Positions 45,105 to 53,374 of a DNA stretch of 64,000 nt are shown piece after piece. Position numbers and translations under genes: made by a program. The stretch is from Bradyrhizobium sp. 186 (GTDB lineage: Bacteria > Pseudomonadota > Alphaproteobacteria > Rhizobiales > Xanthobacteraceae). The stretch is taken from contig NZ_CP082164.1 of the NCBI RefSeq assembly GCF_023101685.1, positions 5,022,001 to 5,086,000 of the forward strand, in the 5' to 3' direction. The notes under the pieces are model-generated. The model searched no databases, had not been told where the DNA came from, and saw nothing but the letters and a program-made list of their open reading frames with translations. How positions within the stretch are numbered: the stretch's first letter is position 1; the number at the start of each line of letters is the position of its first letter.

Positions 45105-45605
45105 ATGTCCGTGCGCAGGATCATCCAGGGTGTTGCGATCGCGGCAATGCTGGTTGCGGCCTATGCCGCAGTTCCACGCCATGCGGATCTGCGCGCCTTC
45201 GATCCGGCGGAGATGGCGCGGCTGGAGACAGCCATGTGGCGCGACTATTACGACAAGCGCTATGCCGCGCTGTTCTACCATCTCTACGAATCGACGCGGA
45301 CGCAGTTCGGCTTTTCGCCGCTAAGGAGCCTCCATATCGCCCTCAGCGCGGCCGAGGCTGCCAAGGCGTTCCAGCCGACGCGGTCGGCCCACCTCGAGCT
45401 CGACTGGTGGCAGGCACGCCGTGAAGCGGTGGGGCCACGTGACTACGGCCTCACCATCGCGCGCGTGACGGCGATGACCTACGGCAAAAGTCCGGATGAC
45501 GCGGGAATCAGGCAGTTCGGCATCGCCCGGGCAGAAGCTATGGCAGTTCGCGACGCGCGGGGTGCGATCATCACAGATGCTGATTGGGTGGCGATCGAAG
45601 CGTAG
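45105..45605 (+). CDS. Hypothetical exported or membrane-anchored protein (166 aa)
   Basis: An N-terminal helix (residues about 5-24, IIQGVAIAAMLVAAYAAVP) acts as a signal or anchor. The rest is a soluble helical domain (AHLELDWWQARREAVG, YGLTIARVTAMTYG). I do not recognise the family. The start at 45105 has GCGAGG just upstream; an ATG at 45072 would add 11 residues. Divergent from the 61-residue gene, convergent with the next porin. Confidence 0.6.
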   Translation: MSVRRIIQGVAIAAMLVAAYAAVPRHADLRAFDPAEMARLETAMWRDYYDKRYAALFYHLYESTRTQFGFSPLRSLHIALSAAEAAKAFQPTRSAHLELDWWQARREAVGPRDYGLTIARVTAMTYGKSPDDAGIRQFGIARAEAMAVRDARGAIITDADWVAIEA

Positions 45606-45664
45606 CTCGCCGGGGCTTACAGGGCGCTGAAGGCGAGCGTCAGGCGCTGAGAGGTCCCACAACG

Positions 45665-45692
45665 AAAAAGCCCCGGACGATGCCGGGGCTTT
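45665..45692. terminator. Terminator after the second porin
   Basis: AAAAAGCCCCGG...CCGGGGCTTT, a perfect stem around GACGATG, with A/T runs on both sides. For the minus-strand porin gene the T run follows the stem. It lies between the hypothetical gene and the porin. Confidence 0.85.
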
Positions 45693-45714
45693 GACGTTTG
45701 GCCGTGAGACCAGA

Positions 45715-46497
45715 TCAGTACTTCGCGACGACCGGACCGGTCCAGTTGAAGCGGTAGACCAGCGAAGTCGAGATCGTCTGGTTCCAGCTGTTGGCGCGGA
45801 TGCTGTTTCCGGTCGGGACATTACCGACATCGAACAGCTCGTCCCGAGTCTTGGTATCGTAGAAGGCCGAACGGTACTCGGTCTTCATGAACCAGCCCGG
45901 TGAGGTGATACCGAAGATGTTCAGGCTGTTCTCGACGCCACCGCCGACAAACCAGCCGTTGCGGTTGTAGCTGGCGAGATGGACGCCGACGGGCGCGCCC
46001 GCGAGGTCCGTGAAGTTCGTCTGGCCGAAGTGAGCGCCGGAGTAACCGCCGTTGACGTAGGAGAGAACGTTCGGAGCAACCAGCCAACCGAGGCGAACGC
46101 CAGCGGCCCAGGAGGTTTCCAGCTTCTGGCTGCCGGTGATGTCGAAAATCGGATCCTGGATGGTGGAACGGATGCTGCCGAACTGACCGTCAGCAAACAC
46201 ACCTGCGACCCAAGTTCCGCTGAACTGCCAATCGTAACCAGCGCCGACGGTGCCGAACCAGCCCGAGCCACCCTGTCGCTGCGTGATCGTCAACGGCGTG
46301 CCGGTGGCCGTATCCACAACGCTCTGATCGGCGTTCGACAGGCCACCGCCGCCACCGCCGAAGATGTAGAAGCCGGTCCAGTTGGCGACCGGCGCGGGCG
46401 CCGGAGCCTTCACGTAGGGGCGGGGGCCAAGGTCGGCCGCCGAGGCCGAACCGGTCATCGCCGCAACCGCGGTCAGAGCGAGCAAAATCTTCTTCAT
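45715..46497 (-). CDS. Outer-membrane beta-barrel, Omp25/Omp31-like (260 aa)
   Basis: Signal peptide (MKKILLALTAVAAMTGSASA), the entry PVANWTGFYIFGGGGGGLS and the final VVAKY, typical of the Omp25/31 barrel family. Starts at the ATG at 46497; longer frames are not conserved. A porin or surface protein; ligand unknown. Its promoter region is the 440-bp stretch that also holds a parE-like remnant. Confidence 0.85.
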   Translation of the reverse strand: MKKILLALTAVAAMTGSASAADLGPRPYVKAPAPAPVANWTGFYIFGGGGGGLSNADQSVVDTATGTPLTITQRQGGSGWFGTVGAGYDWQFSGTWVAGVFADGQFGSIRSTIQDPIFDITGSQKLETSWAAGVRLGWLVAPNVLSYVNGGYSGAHFGQTNFTDLAGAPVGVHLASYNRNGWFVGGGVENSLNIFGITSPGWFMKTEYRSAFYDTKTRDELFDVGNVPTGNSIRANSWNQTISTSLVYRFNWTGPVVAKY

Positions 46498-46700
46498 GTC
46501 AAAATCCCCAACTTTCGTCTGTCCGGCAGGCGCGAGCGCACTGAAGTTCGTTTCATCTGATGCTTGGACTATAGACATTTTCCGCTGGAATGCTGTTGCC
46601 GGACAGGCACAGTCGCCGGAAAACGCCGGCCAGTTGCGATTTGAAGGGGGGACGTCTTATTCAAGAAAAATAGCATGTTTTCAGTGTGTTACGTAGATCT

Positions 46701-46760
46701 CTAGATCTTGGGCCGAGGTAACTTCTCGTTAGCAAATTCGGCTTTGTCTGAAATGGAGGC
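46701..46760 (-). pseudogene. Remnant of a second parE-like gene (C-terminal tail)
   Basis: Read on the minus strand the fragment encodes SISDKAEFANEKL followed by PRPKI and a stop at 46701-46703. The intact parE ends ...FISDKAEFANEELLDV. Nine residues (SDKAEFANE) match exactly, while the bases differ mostly at third positions (about 30 of 40 identical over 46721-46760). A stop codon in frame lies just upstream, so nothing more of the gene remains. Confidence 0.7.
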
Positions 46761-46888
46761 AATCCTGCCTCATCCTTGGCGGGGTGAGTCGTTGGCCGAG
46801 TCGCCCGTTGCGCGCGATTCTGCTCGGGAGCTAGCTGCTCGCTCGCCTCGCGAATTCAGGGGAAAGGGCGGGATCGAAACTACAAATG

Positions 46889-46920
46889 AAAAAGCCCCGG
46901 ACTGTGGAGCCGGGGCTTTT
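46889..46920. terminator. Terminator after parE
   Basis: AAAAAGCCCCGG...CCGGGGCTTTT forms a stem with A/T runs on both sides; on the minus strand it follows the parE stop by 17 bases. Confidence 0.88.
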
Positions 46921-46937
46921 GAGGGGAGATTGCTGCT

Positions 46938-48983
46938 TTAGACGTCCAGCAGCTCCTCATTGGCAAACTCGGCCTTGTCCGAGATGAACGCGAAGCGCGC
47001 CTCGGCCTTGGTGCCCATCAGGCGCTCCACCGAATCCGCCGTGGTGTCGCGGTCGTCGGCGAGCAGAACCACCTTCAGCATGGTCCGCCGGGCCGGATCC
47101 ATGGTGGTTTCCTTGAGCTGCGCCGGCATCATCTCGCCGAGGCCTTTGAAGCGATTGACCTCGACCTTGGCGTTGGCGTTGAACTCGCTCTTGATCAGCG
47201 CCTCCTTGTGCGCGTCGTCGCGAGCGTAGATCGACTTGGTGCCATGGGTCAGCTTGTAGAGCGGCGGCACCGCAAGGAAGAGGTGCCCCTCGTCGATCAG
47301 GCGCGGCATCTGCCTATAGAAGAAGGTGATGAGGAGGGAAGCGATGTGGGCGCCGTCGACATCGGCGTCGGTCATGATGATGATGCGCTGATAGCGCAGA
47401 TCCTCTTCGCGATATTGCGCGAGCGTGCCGCAGCCGATCGCCTGCACGAGATCGGAGAGCTGGGCGTTCGCTGTCAGCTTGTCCTTGCCGGCGGAGGCGA
47501 CGTTGAGGATCTTGCCGCGCAGCGGCAGCACGGCCTGGGTCTTGCGATCGCGCGCCTGCTTGGCGCTGCCGCCGGCCGAGTCACCCTCGACGATGAAGAG
47601 CTCGGAGCCTTCGGTGCCGGCATCGGTGCAGTCGGCAAGCTTGCCGGGCAGGCGCAGCTTTTTGCCGGCGGTCTTGCGCGCCGTCTCCTTTTCCTGGCGG
47701 CGCCGCAGCCGCTCCTCGGCGCGATCGATCACGAAGTCGAGCAGCCTGTTGGCCTGGTTCGGATTACCCGAGAGCCAGTGGTCGAACGGATCCTTCATCG
47801 CCTGTTCGACGATGCGCTGTGCCTCCGCGGTGGCGAGACGATCCTTGGTCTGGCCCTGGAATTCCGGCTCGCGCACGAACACGGACAGCATCACGGCCGC
47901 GCCGACCATGACGTCTTCCGAGGTGACGGAGGCCGCGCGCTTGCCCTGGCCGACGCGCTCGGCGTGATCCTTCAGGCCGCGCAGCAGAGCGCTGCGCAGG
48001 CCGGATTCGTGCGTGCCGCCATCGGGCGTCGGCACGGTGTTGGTGTAGGACGAGAGAAAACCGTCGGCATCCGCGGTCCAGGCGACAGCCCATTCGCAGG
48101 CGCCATGCGCACCATTGCGGCCGGACTTGCCGGAGAAGATGTCGGGGTGCACCAGTGTGTCGGCGTGGATCGCCGCGGCGAGATAATCCTTCAGGCCGCC
48201 CGGGAAGTGGAACGTCGCTTCCGCCGGCACGTCCTCGATGCCCTTCAAGAGCTCGGCCGCGCAATTCCAGCGGATCTCGACGCCGCCGAACAGATACGCC
48301 TTGGAGCGCGTCATCTTGAACAGGCGCTGCGGCTTGAACGCGGCCTTGGCGCCGAAAATGTCGGTGTCCGGCTTGAAGCGCACGCGCGTGCCGCGGCGGT
48401 TGTTGATCTTGCCGAGTTCCTCGAGCTTGCCCTTCGGATGGCCGCGCTCGAAATTCATGCGGTAGAGTTGCTGGCCACGCGCGACCTCGACCTCGAGGCG
48501 CGAGGAGAGGGCGTTCACCACGGAGATGCCGACGCCATGCAGGCCGCCCGAGGTCTCGTAGACCTTGGAATCGAACTTGCCGCCCGAGTGCAGCGTGCAC
48601 ATGATGACTTCGAGCGCCGACTTCTTCGGAAATTTTGGATGCGGATCGACCGGGATGCCGCGGCCGTTGTCTGTGACGGTCAGAAAACCGTCCGTGCCGA
48701 GGTCGACCTCGATGAAGGTCGCATGCCCGGCCAGTGCCTCGTCCATCGCGTTGTCGATGACTTCGGCGAAGAGGTGATGCAGCGCCTTCTCGTCGGTGCC
48801 GCCGATATACATGCCGGGCCGGCGCCGGACCGGTTCCAGACCTTCCAGCACCTCGATGTCGGCCGCGGTGTAGTCGGCTTCAGCGCCGCTCGTGCGCGTG
48901 GCCGCCTTGGCGGGCGCGCGGGGCTTCGTCTCGTTGCCGTCGAACAGGTCGTCTTTTGCTTTGGATTTCAATTGCTTGGACAT
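46938..48983 (-). CDS. parE: DNA topoisomerase IV subunit B (681 aa)
   Basis: ATPase subunit that unlinks daughter chromosomes. The GHKL motifs are present: VIDNAMDEALAG, DNGRGIPVDPHPK, LHSGGKFDSKVYETSGGLHGVG; the TOPRIM motifs are EGDSAGGSAKQARDRKTQAVLPLRGKILN and DADVDGAHI. C-terminal FANEELLDV fits ParE. A head of about 40 residues (Lys/Ala/Pro-rich) precedes the fold. Alone in its transcription unit. Confidence 0.96.
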   Translation of the reverse strand: MSKQLKSKAKDDLFDGNETKPRAPAKAATRTSGAEADYTAADIEVLEGLEPVRRRPGMYIGGTDEKALHHLFAEVIDNAMDEALAGHATFIEVDLGTDGFLTVTDNGRGIPVDPHPKFPKKSALEVIMCTLHSGGKFDSKVYETSGGLHGVGISVVNALSSRLEVEVARGQQLYRMNFERGHPKGKLEELGKINNRRGTRVRFKPDTDIFGAKAAFKPQRLFKMTRSKAYLFGGVEIRWNCAAELLKGIEDVPAEATFHFPGGLKDYLAAAIHADTLVHPDIFSGKSGRNGAHGACEWAVAWTADADGFLSSYTNTVPTPDGGTHESGLRSALLRGLKDHAERVGQGKRAASVTSEDVMVGAAVMLSVFVREPEFQGQTKDRLATAEAQRIVEQAMKDPFDHWLSGNPNQANRLLDFVIDRAEERLRRRQEKETARKTAGKKLRLPGKLADCTDAGTEGSELFIVEGDSAGGSAKQARDRKTQAVLPLRGKILNVASAGKDKLTANAQLSDLVQAIGCGTLAQYREEDLRYQRIIIMTDADVDGAHIASLLITFFYRQMPRLIDEGHLFLAVPPLYKLTHGTKSIYARDDAHKEALIKSEFNANAKVEVNRFKGLGEMMPAQLKETTMDPARRTMLKVVLLADDRDTTADSVERLMGTKAEARFAFISDKAEFANEELLDV

Positions 48984-49252
48984 ATATATTGATGCGCTTT
49001 GAGAGCCGCGGAGGCGGCGAATCGGTTGGCGTGACTATGCCACGGCTGGCTTGAAAAGGTCACCGCAGGGCGGGCCGGGCGGTTTGGTTGGAAGCCAATC
49101 CCGGCGATTTTATGCCGCAGGCCCTCCAGTTCCCGGCAATTTGACGTCCAGATCCAGCTCAGCCGGGCTTTGTGACTTGATGTCACACAAGTCCCTGGCT
49201 TACCAGTCATTTTCATCGTTAGGACTTGGTCGGGGCGGGAAGGCTATCTGGG
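48984..49252. other. 269 bp between parE and the DedA gene
   Basis: Divergent promoter region for parE (minus) and dedA (plus). I see no additional gene. Short A/T-rich blocks such as CTTGATGTCACACAAG could be promoter or operator, not assignable. Confidence 0.35.
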
Positions 49253-49783
49253 ATGGAGCAGTATGCGCACGCGCTGGCCGACTTCGTGCGCGCTCATCAG
49301 GTTTGGGCAGGTCCGATCGTGTTTGTGCTGGCGTTCGGCGAGTCGCTTGCCTTCATCTCCTTGCTGATCCCGGCCTGGGGCGCGCTGGTGGCGATCGGCG
49401 CCCTGATCGGGGTGAGCGGCATCAGCTTCTATCCGGTCTGGATTGCCGGCGGCATCGGGGCCGCCCTCGGCGACTGGGTCTCCTACTGGTTCGGCTATCG
49501 CTACAAGGAGCAGGTCGCGCAGATGTGGCCGCTCTCGCGCTATCCGGAACTCCTCCCCAGAGGCGAGGCCTTTGTGCGAAGCTGGGGCGTGCCCAGCATC
49601 TTCATCGGCCGTTTCTTCGGCCCGTTGCGCGCCTCGGTGCCGCTCGCGGCCGGCATCTTCGAGATGCCCTATTGGAGTTTTCAGGCCGCCAATTTCGTCT
49701 CGGCGCTGGTCTGGTCGGCGGCGCTGTTGCTGTTCGGCGACGTGATCGCGAAGGTCATGGAATGGATCTGGCGCTTCGTCTGA
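49253..49783 (+). CDS. DedA family membrane protein (176 aa)
   Basis: Inner-membrane protein of the DedA superfamily, linked to lipid scrambling and membrane homeostasis. The conserved features are FGESLAFISLLIPAWG, the GDWVSYWFGYRYK stretch and FIGRFFGPLRASVPLAAGIFEM (F-x-x-R-F-x-G-P-x-R). Complete, a little shorter than E. coli YqjA (about 220). Start at 49253, with the upstream Met not supported. Confidence 0.88.
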   Translation: MEQYAHALADFVRAHQVWAGPIVFVLAFGESLAFISLLIPAWGALVAIGALIGVSGISFYPVWIAGGIGAALGDWVSYWFGYRYKEQVAQMWPLSRYPELLPRGEAFVRSWGVPSIFIGRFFGPLRASVPLAAGIFEMPYWSFQAANFVSALVWSAALLLFGDVIAKVMEWIWRFV

Positions 49784-50008
49784 CGTCTGAACCTTGACGG
49801 GAACCGCGCTTGGCCTTATAGCCCCGCGCCATGATCAACGCCGCGACCATTCTGTTCGCCCGTCGCCGCCGCCGCAGCTTAGCGGTTTGGGCGGTCGATC
49901 GCGTTTGAGATCATCGTCTTTGCCGCTGGATCCGATCCGCGGCACTCTCTCTCCTGTCAGCGCGATCTGATCCGGCGGCCCCCCAAGGAGGCCCAGCAGG
50001 AGACCACG

Positions 50009-50692
50009 ATGTACACGCCCCCCTTTTTCAAGCAGGACCGCGCCGCGAGCCTGAAATTCGCCGACGCGCGCGGTTTCGGCACCATGTGTGTCTTCGACGG
50101 CCAGAAGCCGGTCGCCTCGGCGCTGCCGTTCTATCTCACCTATGCCGATGACGGCACGCCGCAGGTCGCCTTTCATGTCGCCCGTCACAATCCGCTGGTA
50201 AAGCTTGCGGACGGGACGACGTCCTGGCTGCTCGCCGTCAACGGCCCGGACGCCTATGTATCGCCGGACTGGTACGTCTCGCCGGATCAGGTGCCGACCT
50301 GGCTCTATCAGTCGGTGCATTTGACCGGACCGGTGCGGCTCTTGTCGGACGACGAACTGGCCAAGCAGATCGACACGCTCAGCGACAAGTTCGAGAACTG
50401 GCTGCTGCCGAAGAAGCCGTGGACGTCGACCAAGATGACGGCCGGCCGGCTCGAGACGTTGAAGAAGGGGATCGTGGGTCTGGTCATGACGGTTGAGGAG
50501 GTCGAAGGCAGCTTCAAGCTCAACCAGCACAAGTCCGACGCTGACTATACGGCGATCGCAGGCGCGCTTGCCTCGCAAACCGCCGCGGGCTCGCAGCAGA
50601 TCGCGCAACTGATGAGAGTCGCGCGCCCACAATTATTCGCGACGGAAACGACAGAGAACAACGCAGCGGTTACCTTGGAAAGGAACGTGTGA
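50009..50692 (+). CDS. PaiB-like FMN-binding protein (227 aa)
   Basis: FMN-binding split-barrel protein of the PaiB family ('negative transcriptional regulator'). Entry MYTPPFFKQDRAASLKFADARGFGT, later AFHVARHNPLVK and FKLNQHKSDADY, all typical. The stop TGA shares its last A with the argC ATG (TGATG), so translation is coupled. Why a PaiB gene sits before argC is not clear. Confidence 0.85.
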   Translation: MYTPPFFKQDRAASLKFADARGFGTMCVFDGQKPVASALPFYLTYADDGTPQVAFHVARHNPLVKLADGTTSWLLAVNGPDAYVSPDWYVSPDQVPTWLYQSVHLTGPVRLLSDDELAKQIDTLSDKFENWLLPKKPWTSTKMTAGRLETLKKGIVGLVMTVEEVEGSFKLNQHKSDADYTAIAGALASQTAAGSQQIAQLMRVARPQLFATETTENNAAVTLERNV

Positions 50693-51741
50693 TGAGCACG
50701 AAGAAGAAAATCGGTATCTTGGGCGCCTCCGGTTACACCGGCGCCGATGCGGTGCGCCTGTTGGCGCGGCATCCGAATGCCGAGATCATCGCGCTCACGG
50801 CCAACACCCACGCCGGCAAGTCGATGGGCGATGTGTTTCCGCATTTCTTCATGCTGGGCCTACCGAAACTCGTGGAATGGGAAAAGGTCGACTGGGGCAC
50901 GCTCGATGCGGTGTTCTGCGGACTGCCGCACGGCACCACGCAGGAAATCATCGCCGCGGTCCTCAAGGCAAATCCCAAAATCAAGGTCCTCGACATGTCC
51001 GCCGATTTCAGGCTGCGGGACAAGAACACCTATGCGCAATGGTACGGCCATGAGCACCGGGCGCTCGAACTGCAGGGCGAAGCGATCTATGGCCTGACCG
51101 AATTCTATCGCGAGAAGATCACGTCGGCCCGGCTGGTCGCCTGTCCCGGCTGCTATCCCACGGCGGCGCTGCTCGCGTTGGTGCCGCTTGCGAAAGCCAA
51201 ATTGATCGACGTCGACGACATCGTCATCGACGCGAAATCGGGCGTCACCGGCGCCGGCCGCGGGCTGAAACAGAACACGTTGTTCAGCGAGGCGGGCGAG
51301 GGGTTGTCGCCCTATTCGGTCGGCACCCACCGGCACGCGCCCGAGATCGAGCAGGAGATCGGCGTCGCCGCCGGTTCCGCGGTGACGATCAACTTCACGC
51401 CGCATCTTATTCCGATGGCGCGCGGCGAACTCTGCACGTCCTACGTCAAGCTCAACGGCGCGACGCCCGACGATCTGCGAACCGCGCTGGAGCAGGCTTA
51501 TGCCGACGAGCCCTTCGTGCATGTCGCCAGGAAGGGCGTGCTGCCGCAGACCCAGAATGTGCGCGGCTCCAACTATGTGCAGATCGGCGTCGTCGCCGAC
51601 CGCATCAAGAACCGCGCGATCGTGATTTCCACGCTCGACAATCTGGTGAAGGGGTCGGCCGGGCAGGCGATCCAGAACATGAACCTGATGTTCGGGCTGC
51701 CCGAGACGGCGGGGCTGGAGCAGATCGCTCTGTTTCCATGA
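50692..51741 (+). CDS. argC: N-acetyl-gamma-glutamyl-phosphate reductase (349 aa)
   Basis: Third step of arginine synthesis, reduces N-acetylglutamyl phosphate with NADPH. The cofactor motif GILGASGYTGADAVRLL is at the N-terminus, the active Cys in ARLVACPGCYPTAALL (about residue 150), and the C-terminus ends LVKGSAGQAIQNMNLMFGLPE. Start at ATG 50692 overlapping the PaiB stop; the GTG just before is an alternative. A fragment of another argC lies downstream. Confidence 0.95.
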   Translation: MSTKKKIGILGASGYTGADAVRLLARHPNAEIIALTANTHAGKSMGDVFPHFFMLGLPKLVEWEKVDWGTLDAVFCGLPHGTTQEIIAAVLKANPKIKVLDMSADFRLRDKNTYAQWYGHEHRALELQGEAIYGLTEFYREKITSARLVACPGCYPTAALLALVPLAKAKLIDVDDIVIDAKSGVTGAGRGLKQNTLFSEAGEGLSPYSVGTHRHAPEIEQEIGVAAGSAVTINFTPHLIPMARGELCTSYVKLNGATPDDLRTALEQAYADEPFVHVARKGVLPQTQNVRGSNYVQIGVVADRIKNRAIVISTLDNLVKGSAGQAIQNMNLMFGLPETAGLEQIALFP

Positions 51742-51995
51742 CACGGGGTACCGCGGTGGACGAAGCGACCTTGCAATTCTACCGCGGCCATGCCGAGGCC
51801 TGTGCCCGGCTGGGCGAAGGCTCCCTCGACGCGGCTGCCGGGCTTTCTCACCCTGCTGCCGCCCGGTGGCTCGATCCTCGAACTGAGCTGTGGCGCTGGC
51901 CATCATTCGGCGATGATGCTCGCCGAATGTTTTTCAGTGCGCGCGACCGACGGCTCACCTGATATGGCCGAGATTCGACGGCTTGGTCGACTCCC
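51739..51995 (+). pseudogene. Frame-broken N-terminal fragment of a SAM methyltransferase
   Basis: Two frames join to give an N-terminal piece of a class I methyltransferase: first frame has VDEATLQFYRGHAEACARL (51738 onward) and the next frame has LPGFLTLLPPGGSILELSCGAGHHSAMMLAE, with motif I ELSCGAG, then VRATDGSPDMAEIRRLG. The frame changes at about 51810-51830, and the homology stops at about 51995 before any catalytic part. A decayed gene. Confidence 0.65.
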
Positions 51996-52001
51996 GCCGA
52001 C

Positions 52002-52271
52002 ATGCATCTCGTTGTTCGCAAGGCCGCTCTGGCCAAGCGCTATGCCGGCTCGAAATACGTCTCGGTGATGCCGCTTCAGAACGAGGCGAGCAAGGGCGGC
52101 CGGCTCGAGCCGGAGGCGCTGAACGAGACCAACATGCTCGAGCTCTACGTCTTCGCCAGCGACAAATATCACCAGGCGGTGCTGGTCGCCCGGCTCGACA
52201 ATCTCGGCAAGGGCGCCTCGGGCGCGGCCGTGCAGAACATGCGGTTGATGCTGGGATTGCCGGAGGCGTAG
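52002..52271 (+). pseudogene. C-terminal fragment of a second argC-type gene (89 codons)
   Basis: The frame encodes KYVSVMPLQNEASKGGRLEP, then TNMLELYVFASDKYHQAVLVARLDNLGKGASGAAVQNMRLMLGLPEA. The segment VARLDNLGKGASGAAVQNM is the typical C-terminus of short (type 2, about 310 aa) ArgC proteins, unlike the LVKGSAGQAIQNM of the full argC next door. The rest of the gene is missing. It may be a relic of a gene transfer or of an argC replacement. Confidence 0.68.
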
Positions 52272-52289
52272 CCGCAGCTCTCGCCGCGC

Positions 52290-52410
52290 GTCATGGCCGG
52301 GCATAGCCGTCCGAAGGACGGCGTCGGTTGCGCTCGCCTATGTCCCGGCATCCACGCGTCGCTGCCATCGAGGAAAAACGTGAATGCCCGGGACGAGCCC
52401 GGGCATGACG
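52290..52410. repeat. Dispersed palindromic repeat, family B, copy 2
   Basis: Arms GTCATGGCCGGGCAT and ATGCCCGGGCATGAC-type blocks with an inner ATCCACG/CGTGAATG pair, the same as at 13761-13847 plus an inserted GTCCGAAGGACGGCGTCGG block. Lies between the argC fragment and the third porin. Confidence 0.65.
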
Positions 52411-52430
52411 TTCAGGAGAGCCGTGGCCGC

Positions 52431-53198
52431 TCAGTATTTCGCGACGACCGGGCCGCCGAATTTGTAGTTGATGCGGGCCGTGATCAGATCGACGTCCTGA
52501 CCGATGCGGTCGGTACGTGAGAACGTGCCAACGGGTGCCAGCACGCCGTTGGCCGTGAGGGTAACGTCGCGCCGGCCCATGAACAGATGGTCGTATTCGA
52601 GGCCGACCGACCAGTTCGGCGCAAAGCCGTATTCGAAGCCGACGCCGATCGTGCCGCCCCAGCGGGTCTCGTCGGCACCATCGAACTCGGCCCCGGCCAG
52701 ACCGCCCGTACCGATGCCGCGGTAGCGATCGCGGGTGACGGCGGCGCCGCCCTTCACGTAAAGCAGTGCGTTGTTCCAGGCGTAGCCGACCTGGCCGGTG
52801 AAGAGGCCGAAGGCGTCGACGCGGGTGCGGTTCGCGACGCCCAACACGGTGCTGGCATTCCGGCCGGAAAGGTCCGCCCAGTCGCCCTGCGCTTCGAGGC
52901 CGAACACGAAGGCGCCGGTCTGCCAGCGATAACCGATCTGGCCGCCGGCGACGGCGCCCGTCGCATCATGACACCCCTCCGCGACGCCGGGGGCGAAACC
53001 AACCGTCTGGTCCCAGCACTTGCGCGACGAACCATAGCCGCCATTGGCACCGACGTAGAAGCCGCTCCAATTGTAGACCGCGGCGATCATCGGCGGCGCC
53101 TTGCTGTAGGGGCGGGCGGCCAGATCGGCTGCATTGGCCTGGCTAGCGACGGCTGTGAACGAGATCGCGCCGAGCGCGGATGCAATCTTCCAGTTCAT
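52431..53198 (-). CDS. Outer-membrane beta-barrel, Omp25/Omp31-like (255 aa)
   Basis: Signal peptide (MNWKIASALGAISFTAVASQ), entry AAVYNWSGFYVGANGGYGS, a Cys pair in RKCWDQTVGFAPGVAEGCHD that may form a disulfide, and the end GGPVVAKY. The Cys pair is unusual among the three porins here. Function unknown; likely surface exposed. Confidence 0.85.
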   Translation of the reverse strand: MNWKIASALGAISFTAVASQANAADLAARPYSKAPPMIAAVYNWSGFYVGANGGYGSSRKCWDQTVGFAPGVAEGCHDATGAVAGGQIGYRWQTGAFVFGLEAQGDWADLSGRNASTVLGVANRTRVDAFGLFTGQVGYAWNNALLYVKGGAAVTRDRYRGIGTGGLAGAEFDGADETRWGGTIGVGFEYGFAPNWSVGLEYDHLFMGRRDVTLTANGVLAPVGTFSRTDRIGQDVDLITARINYKFGGPVVAKY

Positions 53199-53374
53199 GT
53201 TTGTCCCGAATCAATCAATTGCGATGTTATACCTCTGGATGCGTGACAAAGAATATCAGCTATGCCGTGCGCTGGTGGATTTTGCCGCACTGTCATCCTT
53301 CGGCAACACCAGCATCCGCGAGGTAGCTTTCGGGTGTCTCAACCCCTCGCTGCAATTCACCGGCGCTGAAGGAG

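Larger units (their letters stand above)
46498..46937. other. 440 bp intergenic region with a parE-like remnant
   Basis: Contains the promoter side of the porin gene, then a decayed fragment of a ParE-type C-terminus at about 46701-46760, then the parE terminator. No complete gene is seen. Base composition is less biased than in the neighbours. Confidence 0.6.

Noticed and set aside
47208..48992. 594-codon antisense frame of parE
   Set aside because: Shadow of an essential gene with full motifs on the other strand.
49831..49908. 25-codon frame after the DedA gene (MINAATILFARRRRR...)
   Set aside because: No clear ribosome site, no conserved feature and GC-repeat composition; too weak to call.
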